Positions 11,543-24,000 of a stretch of DNA of 64,000 bases are shown piece by piece. The stretch's first letter is position 1; the number at the start of each line of letters is the position of its first letter. Under the pieces are notes generated by a model. That model was not told the DNA's origin and did no database searches. It saw nothing but the letters and a program-made list of their open reading frames with translations. The stretch comes from Chara braunii (Eukaryota > Streptophyta > Charophyceae > Charales > Characeae), in the NCBI GenBank assembly GCA_003427395.1, contig BFEA01000083.1, positions 676,421-740,420 of the forward strand, given 5' to 3'. Made by a program: the position numbers and the translations under genes.

Positions 11543-11640
11543 GGTAAGTCTCCAATCTCGCGGCCGGCCTCATGGTACTTCAATCGATACCATGAGCAAA
11601 ATCGAATGAATCTCCCGCTAGAACATGAAAATATACACCG
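11100..11640. repeat. Array of compound units with (GT)n(GA)n
   Basis: About three units. Each holds a (GT)n and/or (GA)n run, then CTCCAATCTCGC.GC.GGCC, CATGGTACTT, a GAGGAGCAAA block and the GC-rich GCCTTCGCCCCCGCTCGCC block. Two of the units also carry AATCGAATGAATCTCCCGCT. A diverged copy lies in inverted orientation at about 45,930-46,135, on the other side of the inserted gypsy element. Confidence 0.85.
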
Positions 11641-11669
11641 CCACCCTTATTTGATATATTCACACCGAG

Positions 11670-11676
11670 TCTCTCT

Positions 11677-11728
<52 letters not shown>
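11670..11728. repeat. (CT)n microsatellite, target of the gypsy insertion
   Basis: The tract runs straight into the 5' LTR at 11,729. TCTCTCTC also follows the 3' LTR at 45,694 before the sequence gap. Confidence 0.9.
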
Positions 11729-11731
<3 letters not shown>

Positions 11732-12615
11732 GAGGCCAAGGCCCCGATGAGCCCCTTTTTGGCTCTCTTATGCAGCACGTCGGCCGCCCTAAGTGAAGGC
11801 AGGCGCGACGAGGGCCTGGGGGCCCCTATTTTGGTCACCGCGCAACTGTGGAAAATTCAGGCAGTTGCGCAGCGCCAGTTGGTTGAAGAGCACCCAGGCC
11901 CAGGCTGCCTGTTTGCATGTATGGAAGGCAGGCCCTGGGCTGGATACGGGATATGGGCCAAACACAGGTCGAGGACAGTTGGGCACAAGTAACCACCACA
12001 GGCCCTGGGCCTGATTCGGTTGGATTGGGCCTCAGCCTACCGGGGCCTACCGGAAGCTTCTTGGGGCAGGCCCAGCGCAGCAGCAGGCAGGCCACTTGCA
12101 TACAGCAAAGGGCTTGCCTCCGCATTGGACATTCGGGGGCTGGTTGCCTGTTGCGCAAGCGCTGCTGCGCTGATGCTGGTTAGCGCTCACGCGCTCACGG
12201 GCGAGCAGGAAGGAGCAGACACCCATAGTCGAGCTGCACTGCTGAGAGCTGGGTGAGTCGGGGAATGAGGTCGTGAGTGAAGCGAGAGACATACCTGGTG
12301 CTGGAAGCATGCGGCATTGGCCGCTATCTGCTCGTACTTCGGGAGAGTTGTTGTCGTCATCTTCGGCATTGTAGTCTAGGCTAGATAGGATGTGCCATCT
12401 CTAGTCTGGGCGCCGAGCGCCATATAGGATATAAACATTGCTTCTTCGTTGATGATGATGATGAGACAATTCCAGCATTGTCATGAGCTTCTAGTGTGAT
12501 CTTATTTGGTGAAACTCGTGATGCAATTCTGTTGTTCGCTTGAGGTCATGACTATCTGGTCTTATGTGTATGTACTGTTTGATTGTTAAAGTTCGCATTG
12601 TTCATCTTCCTTGCA
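11729..12615 (+). repeat. 5' LTR of the chromovirus
   Basis: 887 bp, beginning TGCGAGGCCAAGGCC and ending CTTCCTTGCA. Apart from scattered substitutions and small indels it matches 44,773-45,693, which has an extra stretch of about 40 bases near 45,297-45,335. Confidence 0.9.
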
Positions 12616-12618
12616 ATT

Positions 12619-12630
12619 TGGTATCAGAGT
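12619..12630 (+). other. Primer-binding site, initiator tRNA-Met type
   Basis: TGGTATCAGAGT begins three bases after the LTR end. The last base differs from the usual C. Confidence 0.85.
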
Positions 12631-13210
12631 TGTGGTACGTTGCGCTCATTTGGCGCTTGTCTTTTGCCTATGCGGTACATATGTGCGGTCTGCTTGGTGA
12701 GTAAGGCCGTAAGTGGTGTGTAGTGAGGAGGGCGGAGACAAGGTGTGGCGACCCAGGAGGATAGGGGAATCGTCAGGAAGGCTACGGTGTGTATATGGGG
12801 TGTTCGCAGTGTGATGAGGACTATCTGGTGGTTGATTGATGCTGAGGTGGAACGGCGAGATAATGCTGGTTGTGCTGATGCAGTGACTGGTCATCGCAAT
12901 CGCCATCAGGTCATCTGGTAAGAATATCTGTGGTTGGGGGCAAGAGGCGACCATATGCGCCGCCAGGCGGCGATCCTATTTAAACAAAATAAAAAAGGCA
13001 GATTTTCAGCTATAATGAGGTACGTTAGTCTTAACCTTATCTACCCTCTTCATCATTTCTTACCGTGAGGTTGTGAGTTTTTTCTTGAGAGTCCTTTCAT
13101 GTGAGGTGTCGTGTGCGCTCAACCTTGAGAGTCGACATTGTTCACGTGGAGCAATTGGAAGGAGAGGGTGGTGCTTTCTGAAGGGCCCTGGACGGAGCAC
13201 TGGGTCACGG
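12631..13210 (+). other. First part of the chromovirus leader
   Basis: Untranslated leader between the PBS and the nested insertion. It resumes at 37,209. It has no coding domain, and a small perfect palindrome CGCCGCCAGGCGGCG lies at 12,958-12,972. The last four bases, ACGG (13,207-13,210), are the left target duplication of the nested element. Confidence 0.7.
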
Positions 13211-14045
13211 TGTCGCACTTTTTTCTAGTCGGTCCTCTTCGAGCGATCAGAAAGTCAACAGGCTGTTACGCAGGAGTTTGTTGTTGTTGTTTTGCAATAA
13301 ATAAAATAAATCAATTAATACAAATCCCTTCCTGTTGTGTGCGTCCGACTTCGAGCGAGACCTTTCATTTACGGTCTTCGCCGGTCCCCGGTCTTAGGAA
13401 TCTTTGATTGTGATTCGGAACAGCAATGATGATGCAAGTAATAAATTAAGATTAAATTGAATATGTCATGTATGTGTCGAGTTTGCCAATTTAGAGGTTG
13501 AGAACCGTGACATGATCAACTAAAAACACAATCATCAAGCAATGCCAGATTAAAATTAACCTGAATATGCCATATATATGCCAAGTTTGCCAATTTAGAG
13601 GTTGAGAACCGTGACATCATCAGCTAAGAACACAATCATCAAGCAATGCCAGAGAAGATAATCAAGACTGACTGACTCAAGGCAATGACAATATAAATGA
13701 GGGAAAAGTGAGGGCTCATATCATCTCAAGAGTACAATAAGAAGGACATGATCAATGCCCAGTGTCTGTGCCCTCACTCTCCCCTCTCACTCTCGACTTC
13801 AATCTCGTTCTCTTAGAGCATTTGACACCACGTCCAAGTACATCTTGAGAAGGTCCGCTCGGTATGTATCTGATAATTGTACTCGAATCTTGAGTATGCT
13901 TTTTTCAATACATCTGTCATGCCCAATAAGCTCTTGCCTTGATTCTGCTGTACTCAAATGCTCGCTGATTTCGAAGCTGCTCACTTATCATCTCATCAGT
14001 CTTGCTGCGCATTGATGTCACCAAGAACATTTACTATGACATAAC

Positions 14046-14310
14046 TTTTGCTGCTGTCACCAAGACTGCCTGTTGTGACCAACATCGTCGTTGCTACCGC
14101 CGGAACTATATGTTGTGATCACCGTTGTCGCTGCTACCATCGGGACCTCCTGCTATAGCCAGCACTGCCACTGTTGTCACCGGAACTGTCCGCTGTGACC
14201 AGCGTCGTCGTTGTTACTGTCGGAACTATCCGTTATGACCACCGTTGTCGCTGCTACTACCGGGACCTCCCGCTATGGCCAGCACTGCCGTATCCGCTGT
14301 GACCAGCGTT
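14046..14310. repeat. Tandem repeat of about 39 bp inside giant LTR 1
   Basis: Units of the type GCTGCTACCACCGGGACCTC-CCGCTATGGCCAGCACTGCC alternate with GCTGTCACCGGAACTGTCCG-like units, giving a higher-order period near 118. Related arrays lie at about 21,788-21,950 (fewer copies) and 32,096-32,350. Confidence 0.8.
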
Positions 14311-14539
14311 ATGTCCCTTTAGAATGAGACTTGCAAAGATCAAACTGAGATCATCGATAGAGTTTCACTTAATCTGAACTCACTGAGACTGGGAATTGAA
14401 CTCACTGGAATCGGGGTCACTGAGACCGAACTAAGTACTGAGTTGATGTCTTCCTTGAAAGCCGGACTTAAGTCTGAAATCAGGTCTAAACTGAACTTGC
14501 TGAAAATTAGGCTGACTTCACTGAGTCCAAAGTGAGTTT

Positions 14540-14790
14540 GCTAAAATTGATCTGATTTCTCTGAATCTGAAATGAACTCACTAATACTGATCTGATCTCT
14601 TTGAATCTGAAATGAATTCCACTAAAACTGATCTGATCTCTTTGAATTTGAAATGAATCCACAGAGACTGATCCGATCTCTTTGAATTTGAAACGAATTC
14701 AATCTCTTTGAATCAGTAATGAATTCACTGAAATTGATCTGATCTCTTTGAATCTGGAATGAATTCACTGAAACAGATCCAAGTCCACTG
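14540..14790. repeat. Tandem repeat of about 41 bp inside giant LTR 1
   Basis: About six copies of ACTGATCTGATCTCTTTGAA followed by TCTGAAATGAATTCACTAAA. The same array occurs at about 22,165-22,420 and 32,650-32,920 in the other two LTRs. Confidence 0.9.
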
Positions 14791-17700
14791 ATGCTGCACT
14801 GAGAATTGAACTGAAACTTTCTTTGGGAACTGCACTTGGGTCTGAACTCGTAATTGAACTGAGTATGCTATGCAAATTGTACTCGGATCTGAATAAAATT
14901 GAACTGAACTGAACTTGTTTGTAATTGGAAACTAGATTCTGAACTGAATTGTGATTGACAGAGAGGGTTACTGGTTTGCAACTGAGAACTCTATGAAGAA
15001 TAAAACTGAGTCTTTGCCGAAATTCTTATTCAAAACTGAAACTGGGTTTATTAACTCCCAAACTGAAGTCGTTGAGATTGGACTGAAACCACTGAAATAA
15101 AACGGGCGAATACTAATCGAGTATCGTAACAGAACTGACCTGTAGCTCTAGTTTTCCTTTGCAAAAGGGGACCTGTCATGTATTACACAGAGTAGAATCC
15201 ATTTTTCTCTTAATCGAGTTACTGCGTGGCTAGTGATGAGTTATAGAAGGCTTGCAGATTTTTAGCAGACTCGGTCCCTTTTCCCACCGTTTTCGGTGTC
15301 GACTGTCAGGACCCGTAAAAAACTTCTAGCTAAACACGATCCCTCTCCGCGTTGTAAGTCTTCATTGGATTGACTCAGTTAAATGAGACTGCAATGGATG
15401 ACTAACTGCATGCACTCGCCTCGAGTAGTTTACTGTTATAATTTGAACAGGCAGCCCATTCTAGACTGACCGAGTTCGCAAGAGATGATCCGATACTGAG
15501 ACTAGAAATGAGCAGTTAAATGTTTAACCACCGCGGATTAACCCACGTTGAAGGGCGATGATTTGGAGTCTAGAGACGAGTAAGGTCTCGGTCCCATCGA
15601 CGTATATTCATAATGCAACTGAGCACAGAACCTGCACGCCTGCTCCTTAACGAGTCTTGCGCATAAAGATACCTACACTCTCAGTACGAGGGTATGCCCC
15701 GGGTACAGCGCCGTGGCCTTATTAAACCAGAGGATCTGGCGAAACTCGCAAATAATCAGAATTCAGAGAATTTGAGTTTTCAGCGAATTCCCTTATAGAG
15801 CATTCACAGGGTCCTGTTAGAACGTGGTCCTTAACTACATGCAACACAATGCAGATGAGTCACCCCGTTGCTTATGTGCAATGCGATTCAGTGTTACCGC
15901 GGAGAGCGGTATACTTATCCGCAAGCACTGAAGTTTAACATCCTCTTTGGAACGGTCAAGCACGTCCTTCACTCTGGCAACTCTTAGGATCACTGTTGTT
16001 TTCTGGTAGTGTTCAACAGTGATTGCAAACCTTGTACTTTGACCGGTAGTCTAAGGAAACGCTTTCGCACTGCTGAGAACCCATACTCTTGCTTAATCAA
16101 TGCAAGGTACAAAGGGGCTTAGTCACGTTGATTCTCAATAAACTCAAGTTTCCAGGGGAACACAACACTTGAAAATTTCCTCTCGTCTCTTTGAGTTCCC
16201 TCAAACGGAGCAACCTGTCCCTCACAGTACCCTTTCCTCAGTTATTGGTCGGGACGGAAGTTGTGTTGTTCTCTGATATCACTCCGGATACAACTGTACG
16301 AGGACACTACTCGATCGTCTTTCAGGGATTAGCCCGCGTTCAATTGACCCTTACTCATATGAACGCCGACGTGACTCCCAAAAAAATAATGTGTGGAACA
16401 CACTCAAGCACTCCACGCAACAACTCAACCCGTCAAGCACTTGCTATAGACCCGCTATCTTGTACTGAGGCTTTACACACTCAACCCCCGAGAGATTATG
16501 AGATTGAGAAGATGACGGAGGCTTAAAGACTAAGATCGTTATCATCACAACCTCTTACAACTAATCTCCACCGAGCAAAAACTTGGCAAAACTTCTTTCC
16601 ACCCATTAGAGGATATCAGAGGGTAAGAGAGTGAGTAGAAATCTTTGAATATCCCCCCTTTTTCCATAGGCCCCGCCCCTTGACCGGGATGAAAATTCCG
16701 CTTAATATAACTCTCCGATTAGTAGACTGGAGCTTGATAGGTGAGTGTAGGGAGTCCGACATTTATCATTAAGCTCGCCAAACTCAACCAAAGTGCTAAT
16801 TCACAGACTCCCCACCCAGTGAAAGAACCCATGGGTGCCAGCGAAAGGGATATAGTAATCAAGAAAATTGATCAGCGCAAGAGAGGAATCAATTAGAATC
16901 AGGTAGCCCTGACATTTCAAAGGTGAACATAAACAAGGGTTAAGGAAGTCAAGGGAGAATGGACTCTTATCTGATTGGCCCATTCACATGCCACTTAGAA
17001 CAATCATTAAAATCTTCTGACGAAAGTTCGCTCATCGGTCAGAATTTGTCGAGTTGAGAACCTGACGACTTCATATAGCATCTTCTTTTTGTCAACATAT
17101 GTGCAAATCGAGCACTACTCAATGACCTTGACGCAGACCTTTCCGTCGCTCAGAGCTTAATATTAACTCTATTCGCCGGGGGTTGGAAACCCGTGCCACA
17201 ACATCAGTGTCATGCATTGGCCACGTGCTTCCATCACATATGGATGATATCTGAATTTGCAGTGACCGGGAAGGAGAAGACTGAGTATCTACCCCATTAA
17301 TCATCCTGTCTCTCTCCCTCATCATGCGCAGCTAACTCTCCGTAATTGTCATATCCCCGCCGACATTTCGGGCTCACCTCACGAGCAGAAAAGGATGGAC
17401 ACCCTTCAAACACCAGCCTCTCTTGCGCCAAGACAGAGTCCAACCGAGAACCCCCGAGCTGAAGTACACGAGTAAATCTCACTTCGTCATCGAGCACACT
17501 GTCCGTCTCCGTCTCTTGAGACAGCCCAAAGAAAGCTTGATCGCGAGATGGTGGCTCCAAGAGATAAGTCGTGTTACTCGCTCGTCGTCTCTGCCTCTTG
17601 ACTGCAACCACCTTCTTGGTCTCAGTCCCTCCCGTTAATGACCATCCACCAATCGCTCTCTGGCTATGAGACTCTAAATAACTCTTTTCCCTACCCTCGT

Positions 17701-19215
17701 CAAGGAGCGTGATGGCTAATGAGGACTTGCACACTGTAGGTAGTAGCAGCTAACGAATGACTCTGGGACAGGCGATTAGGGTAGCGACCTTATTTCTCAG
17801 TGTTCCTTCATATAAGCACCCTTCTCTCCGGCGACTCGCAGGTCATTTGTGTCGCTCCTCACCGCACACAATATCATGTAATATCTCGACTTGAGAAGGG
17901 AGGAAATGTCAATATGAACCTCCCCCAACACACTGCATTAGTCTGATTTCTCTCGCATGTGTCTTCCGCTCTCGTCCATCTCTTTCGTCAGGTAGGGTCC
18001 CAAGTGTTCGTGTACTGTTACTTCTTCTTTTAGCTTTAATGGAAGTTTAGTCGTGAATAAATAAAATTACAATTTAGAAGGATTCGTAATATGGGTGTGT
18101 GAGAGCTACTTTGGATTCAGAAATGTTTCCTCTCGGCCAGGTTATTACACTCATCAACAAAGTTGGCAGTCTGTAGGAAAACAGGAGCTAGCGTTTGTCG
18201 TATAACGCTCGTGATGATGTTTGTTGATGTCAACAGGCTCGCTCACTCCCACAAGCTCAACAAGGAGCACACACTCTGTCTGTGATCGCTCGTGGGAGTG
18301 ATTGACATCAACGGGTCCAAGCAGTCCCCTCCTTATACACACAATGGCTAACACATAGTCATGTTACACACAGGTTATGCGAAGCGAGCGTGCTCGCGGC
18401 CCATTCTGCCCTCCAATAGTGACGACAACAAGAACTTGAAAATCTCCCTCTCTCTCGCGCTCTCTCACGTTCGTTCTCATTGCAAATTAGTCCCCACTCG
18501 TTGGTAACTACTTCGCAAAGTCATGTGTCGCTTTGACGCGTGTCGGCCTCTTCTTAGTTCCGCGGACCTGACCTAGCCTCTGGGCCATCCTCTACCGACC
18601 CTGCCAATGGGTGCTTCCTTTGGATCTGGTCCAGTCCGTTCCAGGACTGGGTTTTAGCTTCCAGATCACTCTGGTCACTCTCAACTTTTGAGTCACGGTC
18701 CAGGTCTTAGTACGGGTCTGACTCACAACTTTGTTTCACTTCTACGTTTTCTTTTTTTATTTTTATTTTCCTTAGCCCCTTTTCCAACTGATCGTGACAG
18801 CAACTCCATGATTCCGACCCATAACTCGACTAGAAGGCACTCGGCGCACAATAGAAAACACCACGCTGGTCCTTCTACCTTCACGTTCCTGGGCGAGCCC
18901 GGTGGCTACCACGACCACAGGTCGGTAGTGCACTGTTGTACAACAGGGTGCCGAGCCTGCGTGGACCAAAGGAAAGTCTAGTGGCGCACCCTTTTGCTAG
19001 GGCAGGCACCAACAGGATCGGTCCGTAACAGGGTATAGCCCAGCACATTAGTGGGCCGTGGAGGTTCGGGAGCTACCCGATGAGCCGTGGGCATCTAAGC
19101 AAGGAGTTGGTGCCAGGAATTGGCACAGAGGAGGGCCGGTATAGTGCGCCCTCCGACATGATACCAAACCCCTACTCAGCGTCCCCGCTAGGTCGAAACG
19201 CCGCCACTTGATGAG

Positions 19216-19222
19216 TATAAAG
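19216..19222 (+). promoter_or_regulatory. TATA box of the antisense gene, copy 1
   Basis: TATAAAG, 58 bases beyond the LTR end, on the strand opposite to the element. It lies about 270 bases upstream of the ATG at 19,485, and the same box occurs at 28,040 in the second copy. Confidence 0.5.
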
Positions 19223-19484
19223 TAGCGTTAGACTCGAGACTTTTCTCGTTCATTCATCATGCGTCATAGTGGACTTTCGTGGTAACTTAATGCTGTCTGC
19301 CAACTTTTTCGTCACAGCGTCCTTTTCTCTTCCTTTCATTCCTTTTCTTTTGTCGACCACGCAACACCATTACGCACCTTGCGCGACTGTTTTTTTTCGT
19401 TTCTTTTGTAGTATATTCTTTTTGCATTCTCGTACTGCTTGCTACCTCAAATTTCATCGCTGCACACTTTTTCATTTATGCACC

Positions 19485-19960
19485 ATGCCTGAAGCACGCC
19501 GCGGACAGGGGAGAGGAAGGGGAGGAAGGGCAGGCAAAGCTCGTGAAGAGCCGCCACCTCGTGCAAGGCGTGAGTACAGCTCAGAGGAGGAGAAAAATGA
19601 GGGACGGGGTTATGGTCGATACTCAGACCTTACCTACGCCATCCCCCTTCTAACTAGTTTGAGAGAACTCCATCTTCGAATAAGATGGAGTATTTCCAGA
19701 AAAAGTTTGAGGCACGGTACGGCGCGCCAAACAGTTCTTCCCCTCCATACTCACCTAGAGCACCTACTACTCCTTCAGTGAGTAGGGCTTTAGTGTCGGT
19801 CACCTCACCCTCTAATCCATGTGCAGTCTCTTCCCCTTCTCATCCAAGTAGCTGCATTTTTTTTTGCGTTTTCTTTCTTCTCCTCTTACTTCAGACTGAA
19901 TTCATGGTCAGCTTCTTGTATAAGCGTGACTTTCTTTCTGGTTTCTGAGTCAGTGTCTCT
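19485..19960 (+). pseudogene. Antisense extra gene, copy 1 (RG-rich protein with a putative intron)
   Basis: The ATG at 19,485 (context CACCATGC) opens a frame rich in Arg and Gly (RRGQGRGRGGRAGKAR), then an acidic stretch (EYSSEEEK) and a Pro/Ser/Thr-rich part. A one-base frame difference near 19,625 separates the first part from the continuation containing KMEYFQKKFEARYG. A consensus donor GTGAGT at 19,778 and a polypyrimidine tract ending TTCAG at 19,894 define a possible intron of 117 bp. The gene runs against the element, between the missing pol and the 3' LTR. Extra antisense genes, some spliced, are described at this place in Tat-lineage plant elements such as Retand. The product is unknown; the RG-rich N-terminus could bind nucleic acid. 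Confidence 0.55.
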
Positions 19961-20008
19961 CAATTCTAATGCTGATCTAAGAGAGGCCCCTTCCCTCATC
20001 TGAGTGAA

Positions 20009-20189
20009 GACAGACAACTTAGTCAAGGAGCACGAAGTCCCTTTACTGACAAATCTTCGTCAAGTAAAGTTGAACTTCTTTATGTCTGTCCTCATCTGAA
20101 CTTTCTTCGATGGGCAACTTAGTCAAAAGACACAAAGTTCCTCTGCTGACAACTCTTGATAAAACAGAGTTCAACTTCTTTATACCCAT
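20009..20189. other. Two tandem hairpins in the leader, copy 1
   Basis: 20,009-20,090 folds with outer GACAGAC/GTCTGTC, then GAAGT/ACTTC and CTTTACT/AGTAAAG stems. 20,110-20,189 folds with ATGGG/CCCAT, AAGT/ACTT and CTCTG/CAGAG. Both are kept in the second copy (30,326-30,506). They lie 0.85-1 kb from the PBS in the leader of the minus-strand transcript. Confidence 0.6.
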
Positions 20190-21031
20190 TGAACTTTCTC
20201 TTTATCATAGTAACAATACTGATTGCATCTTTTGATGTGCCACAACCATGAGTTCTTTGATCTTGACATTGTATCAATCCTAATTACAATTGCACTTCAC
20301 AGCTGCTTCCCTCTCTCAGGGACCTGACACTCATGGACCGACTGTAGCTCTGCATCAATGATACCTTAATATCATTAGTTCAGTCACTTGCATAAGTAAG
20401 CAATTATTTTGTACGCCGAAACAAATACGAATCATCTGAAAATTCTCTCTTAGTCCCTTGTGTCAAACTGATATGCTGAAAATTAACATACTGAACTCAC
20501 AATGCAAGAATGATAAGTGTCTGTTAAAAATTAAGTCTAGCAGTCTCACTTGTCTTACTATACTTCTCTGAATTTCTCTGAAACTGTTCTTTTACTAGAT
20601 GATTGACCTTTCTTTCCTCTCTTTGGGGTCACTGTAGGGATCAGATCAGAGTCTCTAAAGATGAACTTACGAAGTCTTGACCCTGATACCATGTCATGAA
20701 TCCTGGATCCATCAATCTCTGATATCTTATGGACTTTGTCCTCTTCTTTTTCAATTTCTCAAGGATGTCAAGGGTTCATAATCCATACCTTCGATCAAGC
20801 CTGATCTTCTCCATCAACCAGTGTCAATCTCCTTGTCCGGTCCAAGAGAGTACATCACACAGGAAGAAATAAGACACAGTTAGCAACTGTGATTCTCAAG
20901 AGAATCGAGACTCAATGAGAATAATAAAATTAATATATAGCTCATAATATTGTCAACAGTTCTCTCGCCCTACTCAAAGCTCAAAGATGATGATAACCCA
21001 GGCTCGTCCTAGACACGAAAACCTTTTCATG

Positions 21032-21049
21032 TCCCCGGCAATGGCGCCA
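21032..21049 (-). other. Primer-binding site, tRNA-Asp type
   Basis: Minus strand TGGCGCCATTGCCGGGGA, one base different from the usual TGGCGCCGTTGCCGGGGA of Athila/Tat-type elements. Four bases (AAAA on the minus strand) separate it from the LTR end at 21,054. It fixes the orientation of the element. Confidence 0.85.
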
Positions 21050-21053
21050 TTTT

Positions 21054-24000
21054 TGTCGCACGTTTTTCTAGTCGGGCTTTTTCGGACGACTAGAAAGTCA
21101 ACAGACTGTCATGCAGGATTTTGTTGTTGTTGGTTTGCAATAAATAAAAGAAATTAATTAAAACAAATCCCTTCCTGTTTTGTGCGTCCGGCTTCGAGCG
21201 AGACCCTTGATTTACCGTCTTCGTCGGTCCCTGGTTTTAGGAATCTTTAATTGTGATTCGGAACAGCAATGATGATGCAAGTAATAAATTGAAATCAAAC
21301 TGAATATGTCATGTATATGCCAAGTTTGCCAATTTAGAGGTTGAGAACCGTGACATGATCAGCTAAGAACACAATCATCAAGCAATGTCAGAGAAGATAA
21401 TTAAGACTGACTGACTCAAGGCGGTGACAAGATAAATGAGGGAAAAGTGAGGGCTCATATCATCTCAAGAGTACAATGATAAGGACATGGTCAGTGCTAG
21501 GTGTCTGTGCCCTCTCTCCCCTCCCACTCTCGACTTCAATCTCAATCTCGTTCTCTCAGAGCATCTGACACCACGTCCAAGTACATCTCGAGAAGCTATG
21601 CTCGGTATGTACCGGATGACTGTACTCGAATCTTGAGTATGCTCTTCTCAATATATCTGTCATGCCCAATAAGCTTTTGCCTGAATCTGCTGTACTCAGA
21701 TGCTCGTTGATTTTGAAGTTGCTCACTTATCATTTCATCTGTCTTGCTGAGCATTGATGTCACCAAGAGCACTTACTATGACATAACTGTTGCTGCTGTC
21801 ACCAAGACTGCCTGTTGTGACCAGCATCGTCTCTGCTACCGCCGGAACGATTCGTTATGACCGTCGTTGTCGTTGCTACCACCGGGACCTCTCGCTATGG
21901 CCATCACTGCCGCTGCTGTCACCGGAATTGTCCGTTGTGATTAGGGTTATGTCCCTTGAGAATGAGACCTACTAAGAGCAAAATGAGATCATCGATAGAG
22001 TTCCACCCACTGAGACTGCGAATTGAACTCACTTGAATCAGGATCACTGAGACCGAACAAAGAAGTGAGTTGATGTTTTCCTTAAAAGCCGCACTTAAAT
22101 CTGAAATCAGGTCTAAACTGAACTTGTTGAAAATAGGCTGACTTCACTGAGTCCAAAGTGAGTTTGCTAAAATTGATCTGATTTCTCTGAATCTGAAATG
22201 AACTCACTAATACGGATCTGATCTCTTTGAATCTGAAATGAACTCACTAAAACTGATCTCATCTCTTTGACTTTGAAATGAATCCACTAAGACTGATCTG
22301 ATCTCTTTGAATTTGAAATGAATTCATTGAAACTGGTCTGATCTCTTCGAATCTGTAATGAATTCACGGAAACTGAGTTGATCTCATTGAATCTGGAATG
22401 AATTCACTAGAAACTGATCCGAGTCCACTTATGCTGCACTAAGAATTGAACTGAAACTTTCTTTGGGAACTGCACTTGGGTCTCAACTCATAATTGAATT
22501 AAGTATGCTATCCGAATCGCATTCGGATCTGAATAGAATTGAGCTGAACTGAATTTGTTTGTAATTGGAAACTAGATTCTGAAGTAAACTGTGACTGAAT
22601 GATATATTGAGAGGATTACTAGTTTGCAACTTAGAACTCATTGAAGAATGAAACTGAGTCTTTGCCGATATTCTTACTGAAAACTAAAACTGGGTTTATT
22701 AACTTCCAAACTGAAGTTGCTGAGATTGGAATGAAACCAGTGAAATAAAACGGGCGAATATCAACCAGGTACCGTAACAGAACTGACTTGTAGCTCTGGT
22801 TTTCCTTTGCAAAAGTGAACCTGTCATGTATTACGCAGAGTAGAATCCATTTTTCTCTTAATCGGGTTACTGCATGGCTAGTGACGAGTTATAAAAGGCT
22901 TGCAAATTTTTAGCAGACTCAGTTTTCTTTTCCACCGTTTTCGGAGTAGCCTGTCACGACCCGTAGAAAACCTCTGGCTAAACACGATCCCTCTCTGCGT
23001 TGTAAGTTTCCATAGGATTGACTTAGTTGAATAAGACTGCAAGGGATGACTGACTACATGCACTCGTCTCGAGTAGTTTACTGTTATAATTTGAACAGGC
23101 AGCTCGTTCTAGACTGACTGAGTTCGCAAGAGATGATCCGATAATGAGACTAGAAGTGAGCAATTAAACGTTTAACCACCACAGATTAACCCACATTGAA
23201 GGGCGGTGATTTGGAGTCCAAAGAGGAGTAAGGTTTCGGTCCCATCGACGTAGATTTGTAATGCAACTGAGGACAGAACCTGCACGCCTGCTCCTTATGA
23301 GGGTATGCCCTGGGTGCAGCGTCCTGGCCTTATTAAACCAGAGGATCTGGCCAAACTCGCAAGTAATCAGAATTCAGATAATTTGAGTTTTCGGCTAATT
23401 CCTTTATAGAGCATTCACAGGGGCGTGTTAGAACGTGGTCCTTAACTACATGCAGCACAATGCAGATGAGTCACCCCGTTGCTTATGTGCAATGTGATCC
23501 AGTGTTACCACGGAGAGCGGTATACTAATGTCCGCAAGCACTGAAGTTTAACTTCCTCCTTGGAACGGTCAAACACGTCCTTCACTCAGGCAACGCTTAG
23601 TATCACTGTTACTGTTGTGTTCTGGTAGTATTCAACAGTGATTGCAGACCTTGTAGTCTAAGGAAATGCTTTCGCACTGCTGAGAACTCATCCTCTTGCG
23701 TAATCAGTGCAAGGTACAAAGGGGCTTAGTCACGTTGATTCTCAATAAACTCAAGTGTCCAGGGGAACACAACACTTGAAAATTTCCTCTTGTCTCTTTC
23801 AGTTTCCTCGAACGGAGCATCTAGTCCCTCGCAGTACCTTGTCCTCAGTTATTGGTGGGGACGGAAGTTGTGTTGTTCTCCTATATCACTCCGGATACAG
23901 TTGTACGAGGACACTACTCGATCATCTTTCAGGGATTAGCCTGCGTTCATTTGACCCTTACTCATATGAACGCCGATGTGACTCCCAAAAAAACAATGTG

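Larger units (their letters stand above)
13211..19158 (-). repeat. Giant LTR copy 1
   Basis: 5,948 bp. It contains the two internal tandem arrays listed separately. A 112-base segment at 18,017-18,128 has no counterpart in copies 2 and 3, which carry about 30 unrelated bases there. No long coding frame. Which copy is closest to it changes along its length: copies 2 and 3 agree against it in the first 200 bases, whereas it is closest to copy 3 near 15,260-15,420. Confidence 0.85.
19159..21053 (-). mobile_element. Internal region 1 of the giant-LTR element
   Basis: 1,895 bp between LTR copies 1 and 2, with no gag or pol. Seen from the minus strand it starts with the PBS (21,032-21,049) and a leader with two hairpins, and it ends at the LTR with GGGGTTTGGTATCA. 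From about 19,965 upward it matches about 30,290-31,370. Relative to internal region 2 it lacks roughly 1.5 kb between 19,961 and 19,966. Confidence 0.8.

Noticed and set aside
12958-12972. Perfect palindrome CGCCGCCAGGCGGCG
   Set aside because: Too short to interpret by itself in a GC-rich leader; listed only inside the leader entry.
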